From Endothia cerciana (lineage: Eukaryota; Ascomycota; Sordariomycetes; Diaporthales; Cryphonectriaceae), in contig JALRMH010000011.1 of assembly GCA_026119935.1 (NCBI GenBank), forward strand, positions 434,001 to 498,000: a stretch of DNA of 64,000 bases. The letters are read 5' to 3'. Below are positions 23,427 through 34,192 of the stretch, piece by piece. The notes under the pieces were generated by a model. That model was not told the origin of the DNA and searched no databases. It was given only the letters and a program-made list of their open reading frames with translations. A program made the translations under genes and the position numbers. Numbering within the stretch: position 1 is the first letter of the stretch; every line of letters starts with the position of its first letter.

Positions 23427-24464
23427 CTTGGGCAACCGGTTGGGTTTGGATGGAAGATTGAAAGAAGCTGGAGAAGGGGCGCTTTATGCTTGTGCTCGTG
23501 CCTGGATGGAAGTCAATTGGGCAGTATGAGACAGTTGTCAGATAGTCTCGTCCTGGGCAACTGGCTGAATAGTCACCAGAAGCTGTATGAGACAGATTGA
23601 GATTGGTGTTGTTGGTTGTTTTCCAGGTCAGCGTTGTTGTTTTGGAGAAGAAGAGGTCGCCAGGTTGGTGTACAGGAAACAGGTGTCAAGTGTCAGGTTG
23701 GCCCCCCCTCCTCCTTGGAGCTCCCTCTTATGGTACTGCACTGCGGGGTTCCAAGCTTGCTCCCTCTCACGGGTCCCAGCTCTGCATGCAGGTATCCATA
23801 TGGCCTAGTGAGGTCAGCGCACCAGCTGGAATGCACATATCCCACCCAGTACACAGGCCACCCTATGGCTGGTCATCCCACAGGTGGTACTTCCACCCAC
23901 CACAGCGAAGCAACTGATGGGATCCCCCTATATTGTCTTCCTGTCGACCTGCTTTGCTGTGGACCTCGGGGCGTGACCTGACTTTACAACATCCAGGACC
24001 ACACCATTCCATCAGACCACCTTCAAGGCCCTTGCCCCCTGGTGTGAAGCGTCGGGATCCCTGTGGGGAATGCAGGTGCGAAATCGCGGGGAAATCGCAC
24101 TAAAATTGCAGGGGGGAAACCCACTCGGAAGCGTGCTGCAGTTCCAGAAGGTGGGCCTCCCAGCACTACCCAGCTTCTCAGCCGGCAACGGCCGGTTTGG
24201 CCTTATCTCCCGATCGTCTGATATCTTCTTGGTGGTGCCATCTCCGGAGCAGTCAGGAAGTTTCTGTCACCACCACTGCAGCTGTCCGCTGGCCTGGCCG
24301 TCCTATTCCTGGTTCTTGATCGTGACAATCTTGCAGCTGTCTCACCTGCATACGCGAGATCCATTCGTCACCTCACCGGGGGCCAACAGATCCTGGTCTG
24401 CCTCATCACTTGATCAGGCTCTTCCTAGGCCACATCACCGCATTTCTCTGACGCCGCCTCAAGC
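23427..24464. promoter_or_regulatory. divergent intergenic region, DJ-1 / tsc1
   Basis: About 1 kb between divergent starts, with no supported gene. The right part is pyrimidine-rich, consistent with a tsc1 5' UTR. Confidence 0.5.
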
Positions 24465-27400
24465 ATGTCTGCTTCTGGGTATGCAAACCTTCCCTCCTTT
24501 GGTGTTGACCTTGTGTACGGGTCTGGCTGAGCTTGCTGCGCATGTATTGGCTCGCAGCTCGCGCGGCTGTCTCTTGTGTTCGGTGCCATGATGCCTCAAC
24601 GTTCTTGATAAGCATCTCCGCTTGGAACATGACTCTGACCATCCTACAGTTCCACAAAGGATTTGGTCAAGGCTATCAACGCCTTCGTGCCTAATGGGAG
24701 TCTGCCCTTGCCGGACGACCTGGTCCAAGTGATCGAGGCCTATCTAGAGAAGCACGACGAGGAAACACCTTCGGAACGCCTTCAAGAAGAGCTGCTAGCG
24801 ATCTGGGAAAAGTCCGTGAAAGATAGCCCAACTTCTCAGGCTTCATGGCTCGCTATTCTACGTCAGCTGCTGCCGGCTCTGAAGAACCCGGCGTACATCA
24901 TCGACTGGTGGGATCGTGTGCAGGAGCCTGTCCTGAATCACCTGACAGAGGACAAGACCCTTAGATCGGAAGCTTGGGCTAATACCCTTGCTGTCCTCAC
25001 CTGCGACGATATCGAAGATGGCGACGGCTCGCAGCAGCTTGCCACTCGGTTGTTGAACATATGGATGCAGAATGCCCAGCCCCACAGTCAGGGTGACCAT
25101 TCCTCGGTGTCGCTCAGGGCGAAATTGATACGTGGAGGGTTGCTGAGCTATGGCCGGAAGAGACCCAAGGTTAGTCAATACCACCCAGATAAGCAATGAG
25201 TTGGTGTTGGCTGACGCCTCGCAGGGTCTACTGGTCGCTCTGGACGCGTTCATGATGCAGAAAGACTACCGGGCGCGGGCTCTAACGCTCCTTTGTGAGT
25301 TTGTACAGAGCCAGCCGCCGCATCTCCATGTCGTCTTAGAGACACCGCTATTCGACGATATCTTGCGCTGCCTTCAACATGACACCTCTACAACGGTGGT
25401 CACAATCGCTGTCACCGCCTTGACTATGCTGTTGCCAAACGTGCCAAGTTCGCTAGTGCCATACCTCCCAAAGTAAGTAAATTTTGTCTTATACCTCATT
25501 CCATTTTCCAGCCTTAAGAGGGAAATCTTCTCGTCAGGAGGGAACGGGTCCTTGGGAGGCGCAAATCTCTCTCGACAAGGTTCCTTTGCTCCCCAAAAGT
25601 GCCGTTGCGAGTCCGAAACACTTCCTTGCCAAACCTGCTAACCGCCGATTGGTAAAGATTATTCAATATCTACGCAAGGTTGCTGTTTTGGGATCGAGAG
25701 AGGTCCCTGGCTGCCGAGATTCCAGGAATGGAACTTGAGGGCGACCAAGGGGAGCCACCTTCGGACTGGGAGCAAAGCCTTTTCTCGCCTGACCTTGACC
25801 ATGCATCGATCCCCAATCTCCTCAGCTATTTCACCATATTATACGGATTGTTTCCCCTCAACTTTCTGGACTACATCAGAAAGCCGCAGCGCTACTTGCG
25901 CCACGCTAATGATCCCCACGCGGACACTATCGAGGTGCAACCTTCCGAAATTCGACAGAAGTCAGAACGATTCAGACAGTACCATGTGCTGCATCCGAAC
26001 TTCTACTGCCTCACTGTGGAGAGCGAAAAGACTGATCTCAGTCGGTGGATCAAAAGCGAAGCGTCTGAAGTCGTTGCGGAGTGCACCGCGCTCTGTCTGG
26101 CCACAGACTTTGGGTCTGGGCTTGAGACTGGAGCCCAGCAAGGTCTTCGGCTATCCGAGATTGAAGAAACCACGAGAGGGAGGGAGGATCAGCCATTTCT
26201 CACAGGGCAGGCCATTCTGGACCGCTCGTCATCTCGAGATCAAAGTTGGATGGCAACGGCGAGTACAGGATGGCCAGAAGACCCCCGGACGCAGCCGTCG
26301 GCCTTCCGACGTCCATCCCAGTCGAGCAACGCTCCTTCTATACGCAATCGTGATGCACTAGGCGATAGCCCGACGTTGCCGCCGTCATTAATCATGTCAA
26401 CTTCGCACACTAATCTGCAGGACATGATCAACTCCAACAAGGTCATTAAGTCCGGGCTGCACCAGTCTATGGCCAATGACAGTGTCCCTTCATTAGCCTT
26501 GAGTCAGCAGGGCTGCGCACCTGAAAGGACTTCAAGCAAAGTTTCTGCAACATTGCCACCTCTAGAAGTCTCCCCAACAGCAATTGGCACTGGCAGCGAT
26601 CAGGTTTCACAACTTCGCAAGGAGGTTCTGTTGCTGAGCAACGATCTGGCCTTTGAGCGCTACATGAAGCAACAGCACATGGCTCACATCGGCGAGTTGA
26701 AGAGGAGGCAGTTGAAGGAAGCGGCAACAGAGGCCGAGACGCAAAACCTGATCTTGATTAACCGCAACCTGCGCAATCGCTTGGAAGAGGCTAAGCAATC
26801 CGAAATGCGTGCAAAGAAAGAGTCTGACAACCGTCGCAACCTGTCTAAGAAGTGGGAGACCGATCTGTCGGCCAAGCTCAAGTTGCTTCGTGAGGAGCAG
26901 AAGAAGTGGAACAGTGAAGGGGCTGCTCTCAAACGCGCACTCGAGGTCAAAACTCAGGAGTCCGAAAAACTGACCAAAATGCTCTGCGAATACGAGACGA
27001 CAGAGTTGAACTCGGAGCAGAACCAGCAGGCGGCCGACGACCATACCCAAGAGATTGCCAGGCTCAAGTCTGAAGTCAACCGTTTCGTCGAATTGGAACG
27101 GACATACCAGGCGAAGGAGCAGGAAGCAGAAGCTCGGTTGGCAGAGGCCGCTGAGTCGATCAGTCGGGCAGAAGTTTTGGGCATGAAACTGGCTGCCCGC
27201 GAGGCGGAGATGGAGGAAGCGAAAAGGCTATACAAGTCCCAGATCGCAGAGCTCACCACGAAACTTCACGATGCGCTGCAAGGCGGCATGGTCCGACCGA
27301 AACGAGAGCGTGACCCTAGCAAAGCAGTTGCGAGCTCTCTGGCGGCCAGCCGAGCCAAGATGGCAGAGCTACAGAGGCAGCATACCTTACTGGTCAGGAA

Positions 27401-27884
27401 GTACACCAACCTCCAGTCGTCACTTCTCGAAATGAATGCCGCCAGAGCACATTTATATCCAACAAGATCAGACATCGCTTCGGATTCCTCAGACGCTGAG
27501 GCCTCGGCGATCGTGCAGGGCGGTGACCCGCCAAGTCCGGTGTACAAGAGGTCGTTTCGTGGGCGAGGCACGTCGGATCCTGAGCCCTTCGTTGAAGGCG
27601 CACAATACAATGTCACGCCACCCCTCGACGCGCTGGCGAGCTCGTCAGTCAAGTCGGTCCTGCACCGGCCCTCGACGCCGGTGTCTGGGACCGCGAGTTC
27701 ATCTTCGACGGCTGAGCCAGAGGTAATACGGCATTATGGACGAGGTAAGCATTCGCCAGTAACTGGCATCGTGAGACTTGAACAGTTGACTGACATGTCT
27801 ACAGGCGGCGTGCAGAACCGCCGGAAGGAAAAGAAGGAGGAGAAGAAGTCTTCGGGCATCAGAGGTATCCGAGGCTTCGTCTGA
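24465..27884 (+). CDS. tsc1: TSC1/hamartin family protein
   Basis: Five exons, 24465-24478, 24650-25169, 25225-25472, 25658-27744 and 27805-27884, join in frame to 982 residues. The 14-nt first exon gives MSASG, then STKDLVKAINAF. The third intron has a CTAAC branch site 13 bases before its acceptor and restores KLFNIYARLLFWDRER, a hamartin signature, across the join. An all-helical N-terminal core covers about residues 1-400, with LHPNFY near residue 365. A Ser-rich linker follows, then a long Gln/Glu/Lys-rich coiled coil (about 575-855). The C-terminus is basic. Hamartin partners tuberin (TSC2), a GAP for Rheb, and so restrains TORC1. No TSC2 lies in the window. The last intron is in-frame (60 bp), so retention would also give a readable protein. 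Confidence 0.9.
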
Positions 27885-29317
27885 GGAGTCGTGTCGGCTG
27901 ACGGCAAGGTCGGATCAGAGGTCTATCAAGGACTTGTCTGTAGACACTAGGACCTGGTGGCATCCGGCATGTTGCGGACTGGGAGTTGGACGCTCGATCA
28001 CCTCTCGGAGGATTTATCTCGTGGGCTATAGATCCTTCTTGGCGCAAAGGCTGGAGACTGCCATGTGAAGAATATTCATACCACGACGAACTTGAACGCC
28101 AGTGGTTGGCCATTTTGTTTGCTAATAACAAGACGGCCGCCTATATAGGTGGCCCTAGTTGTAGCTGTCAGTGCAGCCCACAGTTAGCACCATCGCCTTG
28201 GGAAAGTCGCACTTCTCAGGCCAGCGACTCATGATACTTACTGCTCAGGTGGTCACCAATAGAACCAACCTGGGGGAAGACTCTGCAGATCGGATGTTAT
28301 TCTGGGCGAGATACTACATAGCCTAATTGACACCTGTTGAGTTAGGGATGACAAGAAGAAAATTGATGGCAGAGGCGCTGCGTGGCAAGATGTGAAATGC
28401 GGTGGTTGGTGAACATAACGTCCCTGTTTCCTTGGACTTGGGCAACCCTCTGGGGAGGAGCCGGCATCATGGTGGGAGGATCCAGGTGCGACCCCACCCT
28501 CACCTCACCTGCGCTGCTGGCTGCCGGGTGCCAGCTTCACTGCGCCTTGCCTTTTTTCCACACCCTGCCAGGCTGCCTAGTGGTCCTGCCTCTGCACCTG
28601 CAGCTGCACCTTCAACCCGCAATTCTTGCTGAGGCGCATTGCTTTTCCCTCGTCACTTCTCATCTCTATTCTTGGCCTGTGGATTCTTCCCTCGGTTTGC
28701 ATATTCCATCCGGATTGCGCGCCTTTCCCACTTTATCCTGCTGCGATCTTCCTATCTTTTTATCAACTGGCTCACGACTTCTGCCACGGACGGACCTCGC
28801 TCACGCTTTAAACTGCTGCGCGTCATTGCAGAGTAATTGACTCGACATCCTCGTGACTTGTTACCCTCGCATCCTTACCTCGCGCGTCTGCACACGAGTG
28901 TCGTGGGGTCGTCTCAACCAGTTTTCACGGTTGCATCCTCACGCCGGCCCCCTTCGCGACGACATCCCGGATCAGGTCTCCCGCCTCCCGAGTCCTGACT
29001 TCATACCGTGGCGACGCGACGACCGGCAACGGTTCACATCCAACCCCACTCGTCGCAGCATCTGGAAGCAGACGTGGCTACCCGACATTCTCGGCTTCTT
29101 GCGCCAACGGCCTGCAGCCCTTGACGCCCCGCAGGCGCCGCCGTGTCACACAGATAACACACTAGGCAATGCCCAACACCCAGCCAAACAACCTACCTTG
29201 ATTTACCAAGCGACTGGGCCTATCTCGCAGGACTGCGATAGAAACGTTTCAGTCCTCGGCGACTGAAATTCTCACAGACACGCTGCCCAAGACGCTCGGG
29301 TTCCCACCGCATCCGCG
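27885..29317. other. intergenic region / long CT-rich 5' UTR
   Basis: About 1.4 kb between tsc1 and the next plus-strand gene. From about 28540 onward it is pyrimidine-rich, as in a fungal 5' UTR. Open frames here (for example 28853-29266) lack any conserved feature and are treated as upstream ORFs at most. A CArG-type palindrome is listed separately. Confidence 0.55.
28135..28154. promoter_or_regulatory. palindrome with perfect CArG box
   Basis: GGCCGCCTATATAGGTGGCC is a 20-base palindrome with one mismatched pair. Its core, CCTATATAGG (28140-28149), fits the MADS-box (SRF/Mcm1-type) site CC(A/T)6GG exactly. It lies 250 bp after tsc1 and about 1.2 kb before the next gene. Function is inferred from the motif alone. 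Confidence 0.45.
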
Positions 29318-30103
29318 ATGGCCCCGATCGCACTGTCGTCGCGGCTGCCAACTGCCATCGATGAAGTCCTTGCACCGCGCGATGCAGAACCTCGGCCACA
29401 ACAAGCATCGTCCTCGAACCCATCAGCGATCGCCGGGCGCTTCCACGCTGCCTCGATACCACAGTTCGCTAGAAACCTGAAGACCGCCGTCCTGGACGCG
29501 CCGAGTCGTACCTTGCACGCGCGCCAAGAGTCCGACACAGTCCCCGGCAACTACCCCGGCCTCAACGCAGGACCCGACCCAGGCACGGTCGTGGGCATCG
29601 TGCTCGGCTCGGTCGGCGGATTCCTGCTCCTCCTGTGGCTGATCTACACCTGCTTCCAGATCGGCGGCCGCGGCGACACCGTCAGCTCGTATGGTACTGC
29701 CAGCGTGGTGACGCGCAAGTCGCGCCGGCGGCAGTCACGGCACCATCACCGGTCGCCGCGCCGCGAGACGGTCGAGATCCGCACCAGCCGGATGGCGCCG
29801 CCGCCGGAGAGGGTGGTCGTCGAGGAGCAGGTCCGCAGGACGAGCTCCCAGGCACCGCCGCCACCGATGCCTCCGCCAATGGCTGCACCGCCGGCCCCGC
29901 GGATCGTGACAGACGATGAGGATGACGAGGTGGTCGTGATCGAGGAGCACAGCCCACCCAGGAGACACAAGGCCAAGAGCCACCGACGACGTAGCTCTAG
30001 CGCGAGGCGGGAGTCGGGGTTCAGGGAGGTGGATCCTGATCGGTTTGCGGGAGGCGATACGTCCTTCAGAGATGTGAGGAGGTCGAGTCGGCACGGGCGG
30101 TGA
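29318..30103 (+). CDS. fungal single-pass membrane protein
   Basis: Single exon, 261 residues. One strong transmembrane helix at about residues 90-114 (within GTVVGIVLGSVGGFLLLLWL) follows a Ser/Pro-rich N-terminal part. After it comes a basic Arg/His/Ser-rich juxtamembrane segment (residues 130-155), a Pro-rich stretch, an acidic DDEDDEVVVIEE block and a C-terminus with GFREVDPDRFAGGD. The layout suggests a plasma-membrane or vacuolar membrane protein with a disordered cytosolic tail. I recognise this GTVVGIVLGSVGGF helix type from many small filamentous-fungal proteins of unknown function. The start could be internal, because the N-terminal 60 residues look unconserved. Confidence 0.75.
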   Translation: MAPIALSSRLPTAIDEVLAPRDAEPRPQQASSSNPSAIAGRFHAASIPQFARNLKTAVLDAPSRTLHARQESDTVPGNYPGLNAGPDPGTVVGIVLGSVGGFLLLLWLIYTCFQIGGRGDTVSSYGTASVVTRKSRRRQSRHHHRSPRRETVEIRTSRMAPPPERVVVEEQVRRTSSQAPPPPMPPPMAAPPAPRIVTDDEDDEVVVIEEHSPPRRHKAKSHRRRSSSARRESGFREVDPDRFAGGDTSFRDVRRSSRHGR

Positions 30104-31112
30104 TTAACGTGGTAATGGGATGGTAGGAGGAATGAGAAAGGACTTTAGAGCTGTTATGGTACGACTGGAATGATTTCGGACATCACGCTGGATCCGGCGA
30201 AGATGAGATGGTAGCATGGAGACGCATTTTATCGTTATGGGTTGGAGGACCTCGGAGCTCATGGAGAGGCGAGGTCCGGGTCGGCTTCTAGGGGCCATCT
30301 GGTGATCTTATCCGATACGGCTTTGATATCCTTGGTGTTTTTTTTGTTTTTTTTTCGTCAATTGCAGCGCCAGATATGCTGTTTACTGATGGGCGTTGAG
30401 GATATTTACAATTCTGTACAATTATTTGCGCAAATACCACAACTGGCTTTCGCTTCGAGCAATTCAAGAAGTCAACTGCACATACCAGAAACTGATATAT
30501 ATATATATATATATATACCTCCCCAATCAAGTTACAACAGCAACAGTAATAAGCTTGGCGAGGGCGGGCATTACCAGTCAACAAAGCTTCGGCCCTAAAC
30601 AAGTCTATTGTAAGGGAGGCTGCTATACGAGGATTGAGATCTGCCAATGCTCCCTCTTGGCCATTCCTGAGCATTAGATGGGAATCAATGTCGCACACAG
30701 AACCTGGTGGTTTTTTTGGAACAATGAACAAATAGATACTATCAAAGTGAAGGCTGCCCATTCTTCTCGATTTGGGACAGGGGCCAGGTCTCGGATGCTC
30801 CCATCTTGGCGCACGGGAAAGTGGGAAGTTCGCAGATCACCAGCCCCTGGTGGTGGCTTTCACATGCTGCTCGTCTTGCTGTGGGCTAAGCATGACATCA
30901 CTCTCCCACACATGCCTGTGCTATCGACTGGGCAGCTGCCAGCCTTGTGCTCGAACGTCCCCAGGGACGTTTGGATCTCTCGGGTCCTAGCCTGAGCAAT
31001 AAGTCAATCCCTTGTTGGCCTCCTCGATCGAAGTCATCGGCTCTTAGCAGCAAACGATTAGAACCCGATTGCATCTGCATCCGTTGTGCTCATAATAAGG
31101 CATTCTGAGAAG
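30104..31112. other. intergenic with (TA)n tract
   Basis: About 1 kb with no supported gene. It contains an alternating TA tract at 30495-30517 and a T-run near 30338. Confidence 0.6.
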
Positions 31113-32041
31113 ATGGAGAATCCAGGTAGGTTGCGCGCTCCTCCTGTCCGACTCCGCCGTCTTTGGACCCGACGGGTCCCGGGATAACCTCTGACGGTGT
31201 GGCTGTGACGTCTCCAGATCACGAAATCCGGCACGTAGTCAGGTCCCTGTGCCAAGGGACGGCAGACGAGCAGCGGCGGACGCTTGATCGGTACTTCACG
31301 AGGGACGCCTCCTTCGTCCACCCGTTCTGTACCGTGCCACACTTCGACGGGATCCGCGTGCCGCTCCTGGGCCGGCTCAGCTCCCGCGACATCGTCCGGA
31401 GCATCTTCCAGTGGTACCGGATGCTCTCGCCGGGGATCGACATCGAGATAGACTCAGCGTGTAGGTGAACTCGTAGAAAAACCTCCACCGGGCAGGTCCC
31501 ACCCGACAGCGGTGCAAATGCTGATAACGCGCCCCCTCCGCATGCAGTATACGATGAGGCCAGGGACAAGATATACCTCGATATCCGGCAGACCTTCTCC
31601 ATCTGGTTCGTCCCCATGTACCACGCCCACGTGCGCCTCGTCACGGTCCTCGACCTCGTGGCAAGCGGCGATGCCGACCGCCGCTGGAAGATCTCCAAGC
31701 AGGAGGACCTGTACCAGGTCAACGAGTTCCTCAGGTTCGCCGGCCCGACGCCCCTGCCGCTCCTCTGGTTCCTCTTCCAGCTCGGCGCGTCGGCCATGTG
31801 CGTGGCCATGGCCCTGTTCGTGCGGCTGTCACCGTGGGCCTTCCAGAAGGAGCCCGCAAAGGCTGGCGTCGAGGCCGTGATCGAGTACCACGACGAGGAC
31901 GAGGACGAGGGCGGCGGCGGACAAGGCCGCGCGGGCTCAGCGCCCCGGGGCTCGTCACGAGGAGAGAGGGTAACGGGAAAGGAACCCCACGGCCCGCCCA
32001 GGAAATCGTGGAAGAATGGCGGAGGGGGTAAGAAGCGCTAG
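31113..32041 (+). CDS. SigF-type NTF2-like domain membrane protein
   Basis: Exons 31113-31125, 31218-31460 and 31548-32041 join in frame (introns 92 and 87 bp) to 249 residues. The 13-nt first exon supplies MENP, giving MENPDHEIRHVVRSLCQGT. The body is an NTF2-like fold recognised from RTLDRYFTRDASFVHPFC, SIFQWYRMLSPGIDIEI, a KIYLDIRQTFSIWFVP strand pair and LVTVLDL. A hydrophobic helix follows (about residues 170-195, LPLLWFLFQLGASAMCVAMA), then an acidic and Gly-rich tail. This matches the fungal SigF-like NTF2 family, which I recall from plant-pathogenic fungi. The molecular role is unknown. The membrane helix suggests anchoring to an internal membrane. Confidence 0.8.
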
Positions 32042-32446
32042 AAGCAGCAGCAGGGGAGGAGGCAGTAGCAGTAGCATATGTCTCGGGCTTGCGGGTGCGA
32101 CGTCGGGCCTGCCTGACATGATGAGATTGGAATAGGGACATTGGCCTCGCCATCGTATACATCGCCTTTGCATCGAAGCAACCAGGATGCACGGAGCGTT
32201 GAGTCCTGATTTGAGGAGCGGCGGAATTGCTGCCAGGAGCAGAAATGCGCCAGGTGCCCCTTTCATAGATGATCGGTCGATTGATCTCCAGGCTGGCAGC
32301 CATGTGTTTGAACAATAAATTTATGCATTCCTCACATGTCCAGTGTGGGGTTTTTTTCCTTTTGGGTATCGATATAGTCACCAAATCAGCCGGAGTCACC
32401 AAGACGGCACCACACCTCCGTCGCCATTCAAAGCCAGCTCTCGTCT
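32042..32446. other. convergent intergenic region
   Basis: Between the 3' ends of the SigF-type gene (+) and PEX7 (-). Nothing further was seen. Confidence 0.6.
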
Positions 32447-33753
32447 CTACCGTCTCAATAACGAGTTTGCATCCCACAAAAGCACCCTCTCGTCCCAGCC
32501 AGCACTCGCCACCCAGCCACCCGCCCCAAACAGACACCAGTCGACACCTGTCGCGAACTCCGTATGCCGGTTCATCAGCCCAAGCTGCTGTCCCGGCCTG
32601 ACCGGCGCATTGGGGTCTCCCGGTGGCCCGCCCGGTCCTATGCCCGCCACGGTCGACCCGTCCGTCCACACGCGGACCGTCATGTCGTAGCTCGCGCTGA
32701 CGAGCACGTCGCTCGCGTGCGGGCTCCACGCGAGCCGCCTCACCGCGTACTCGTGCCCGGCCATGACCGAGAGCGGCCCGTTGTACGGCATGCGCAGGTC
32801 GAACGTCCTGATGACCCTGTCCACGCCCGCCGTCGCGATCACGCCCGTCTCGCTGTACTTGTTCCAGTCGTGGGTCAGCATCTCGGCGGGCTGGCCGGGC
32901 GGCAGGGGCACGGCGGGGCTGCTGCCGTCCGGGCTGGCGAGGCGGTTCCGGCCCGCGGGCGTCTGGTGCACGGGGATGTCGGAGACGAGGTGGTACTTTG
33001 CGGAGGCGGGCGTGCGCAGGTCGAAGACGCGCAGGCGGGAGTCGGAGGAGACGGCGGAGAGGAGGGAGGGGTTGTGGGGCGAGAAGGCGGTGCTGTAGGT
33101 GCAGGAGCCGATGGGGAGGGTCCTGAGGGAGTGCTGGCGGGTCGGAGACCACTGGGGGGCAGCAGTGTTAGCAAGAATATGGGCGAAGGAAGACGTGGGG
33201 CCTGGGATCTGGACGGGAGTTCCGTCATGGGGCGGCACGAGGGGCATTGCATTGTTTGCGAGAGGCGTACTATCTTGACGGTCCCGTCCCATGAACTTGA
33301 TGCGAAGGTGTCTTTGGTAGTCTGGTTCCAGAAGACCGAGAAGGTCTCTCTCTTATGCTCATGGTAGTTCATCACGGGGTAGGTGTCGACACCGAGGTCG
33401 AACAGTTTGATAGAGCCATCGCCACAGGCCGTGAGAAGCTGGTTCTCGTTGATCTCGGACCATGCCAGATCGTACAGTGCGTCGTTCGTGTCGAAGCTGT
33501 GAGGGGGACCACGTTAACACTGCGCCGGACCAGCTTTTAAGATGCTCTTGACACGAAGGGCACCAGAAAACTCATACGCTTTCTCTACCTGGATGCCGGT
33601 AGCTGTGAGACCCAGCGCGAACAGACGACCGTTGCCCACGATGCCGAAGTTGGCGGCCGAGGCTACGGCTATCCTATTGTCATAGTAGGGCGAGTATTTT
33701 ACGGCATAAGGATTGAAGCCCCTGGTACGGAATTCAAGCATCGGCGCAGCCAT
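32447..33753 (-). CDS. pex7: peroxin-7, PTS2 receptor (WD40)
   Basis: Exons 33753-33578, 33496-33271 and 33151-32447 (introns 81 and 119 bp) join in frame to 368 residues. The splices restore VEKAFDTNDALYDLAWSE and SSSWDGTVKIWSPTRQHSLR, both hallmarks of Pex7. WD-type blades continue through SCTYSTAFSPHNPSLLSAVS, DLRTP, NKYSETGVIATAGVDRVIRT, GHEYAVRRLAWSPHASDVLV and the final GVDWCLFGAGGWVASAGWDE. Pex7 binds proteins carrying an N-terminal PTS2 signal in the cytosol and delivers them, with a co-receptor (Pex20 in filamentous fungi), to the peroxisome import machinery. The start MAAPMLEFRTRGFNPYAVKY is characteristic. The insertion around NRLASPDGSSPAVPLPPG is a species-specific loop. Confidence 0.93.
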
Positions 33754-34192
33754 CGTGGAGGGACTGAAGGGGCCGGATCCTGGCCATGCGAACGGACACT
33801 TGTCGTGGAACGGATGCTGGGAAATGGTCCGAGTGAGGCTGATGGACTGCCGCTTGGAGGGTGATGTCAATTAAAATCACAAGCCTCGGCTGTTAAATCC
33901 CAAGCAGGGGTTCGCAGCAGCCCATGCTTGCCGGGACCGGCCCGAGATTTCCACTATGGACGGCGTCAATCTCTCAGCACGTGCCGTCGTGGCGAGTTCG
34001 TGTCTCCCAATCACGTTCTCAACTCTGTCAACCGCGCCCTTCAGTCGACGCCTCTCTATTGACATTGGGCATCGTTGGATGCTATAGGGTTGACCATGAT
34101 CAAGATCATACTGCTGGGTGCTGAAATTTTTCATTGGTCTGACGCCGGATAGGCGTGTCTGGCACTCGAGACGTTCGACAGAGGACGCAACG
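33754..34192. promoter_or_regulatory. shared divergent promoter, pex7 / AlkB-GRF
   Basis: 439 bp between divergent ATG codons. No gene was seen; compact enough for co-regulation of the two genes. Confidence 0.5.

Noticed and set aside
28853..29266. 137-codon plus-strand open frame before the single-pass membrane protein gene
   Set aside because: Pro/Arg-rich with no conserved features, in a pyrimidine-rich probable 5' UTR.
31731..33152. 473-codon minus-strand open frame
   Set aside because: It is an Arg/Pro-rich shadow antisense to the SigF-type gene and out of frame with PEX7, both of which are well supported.
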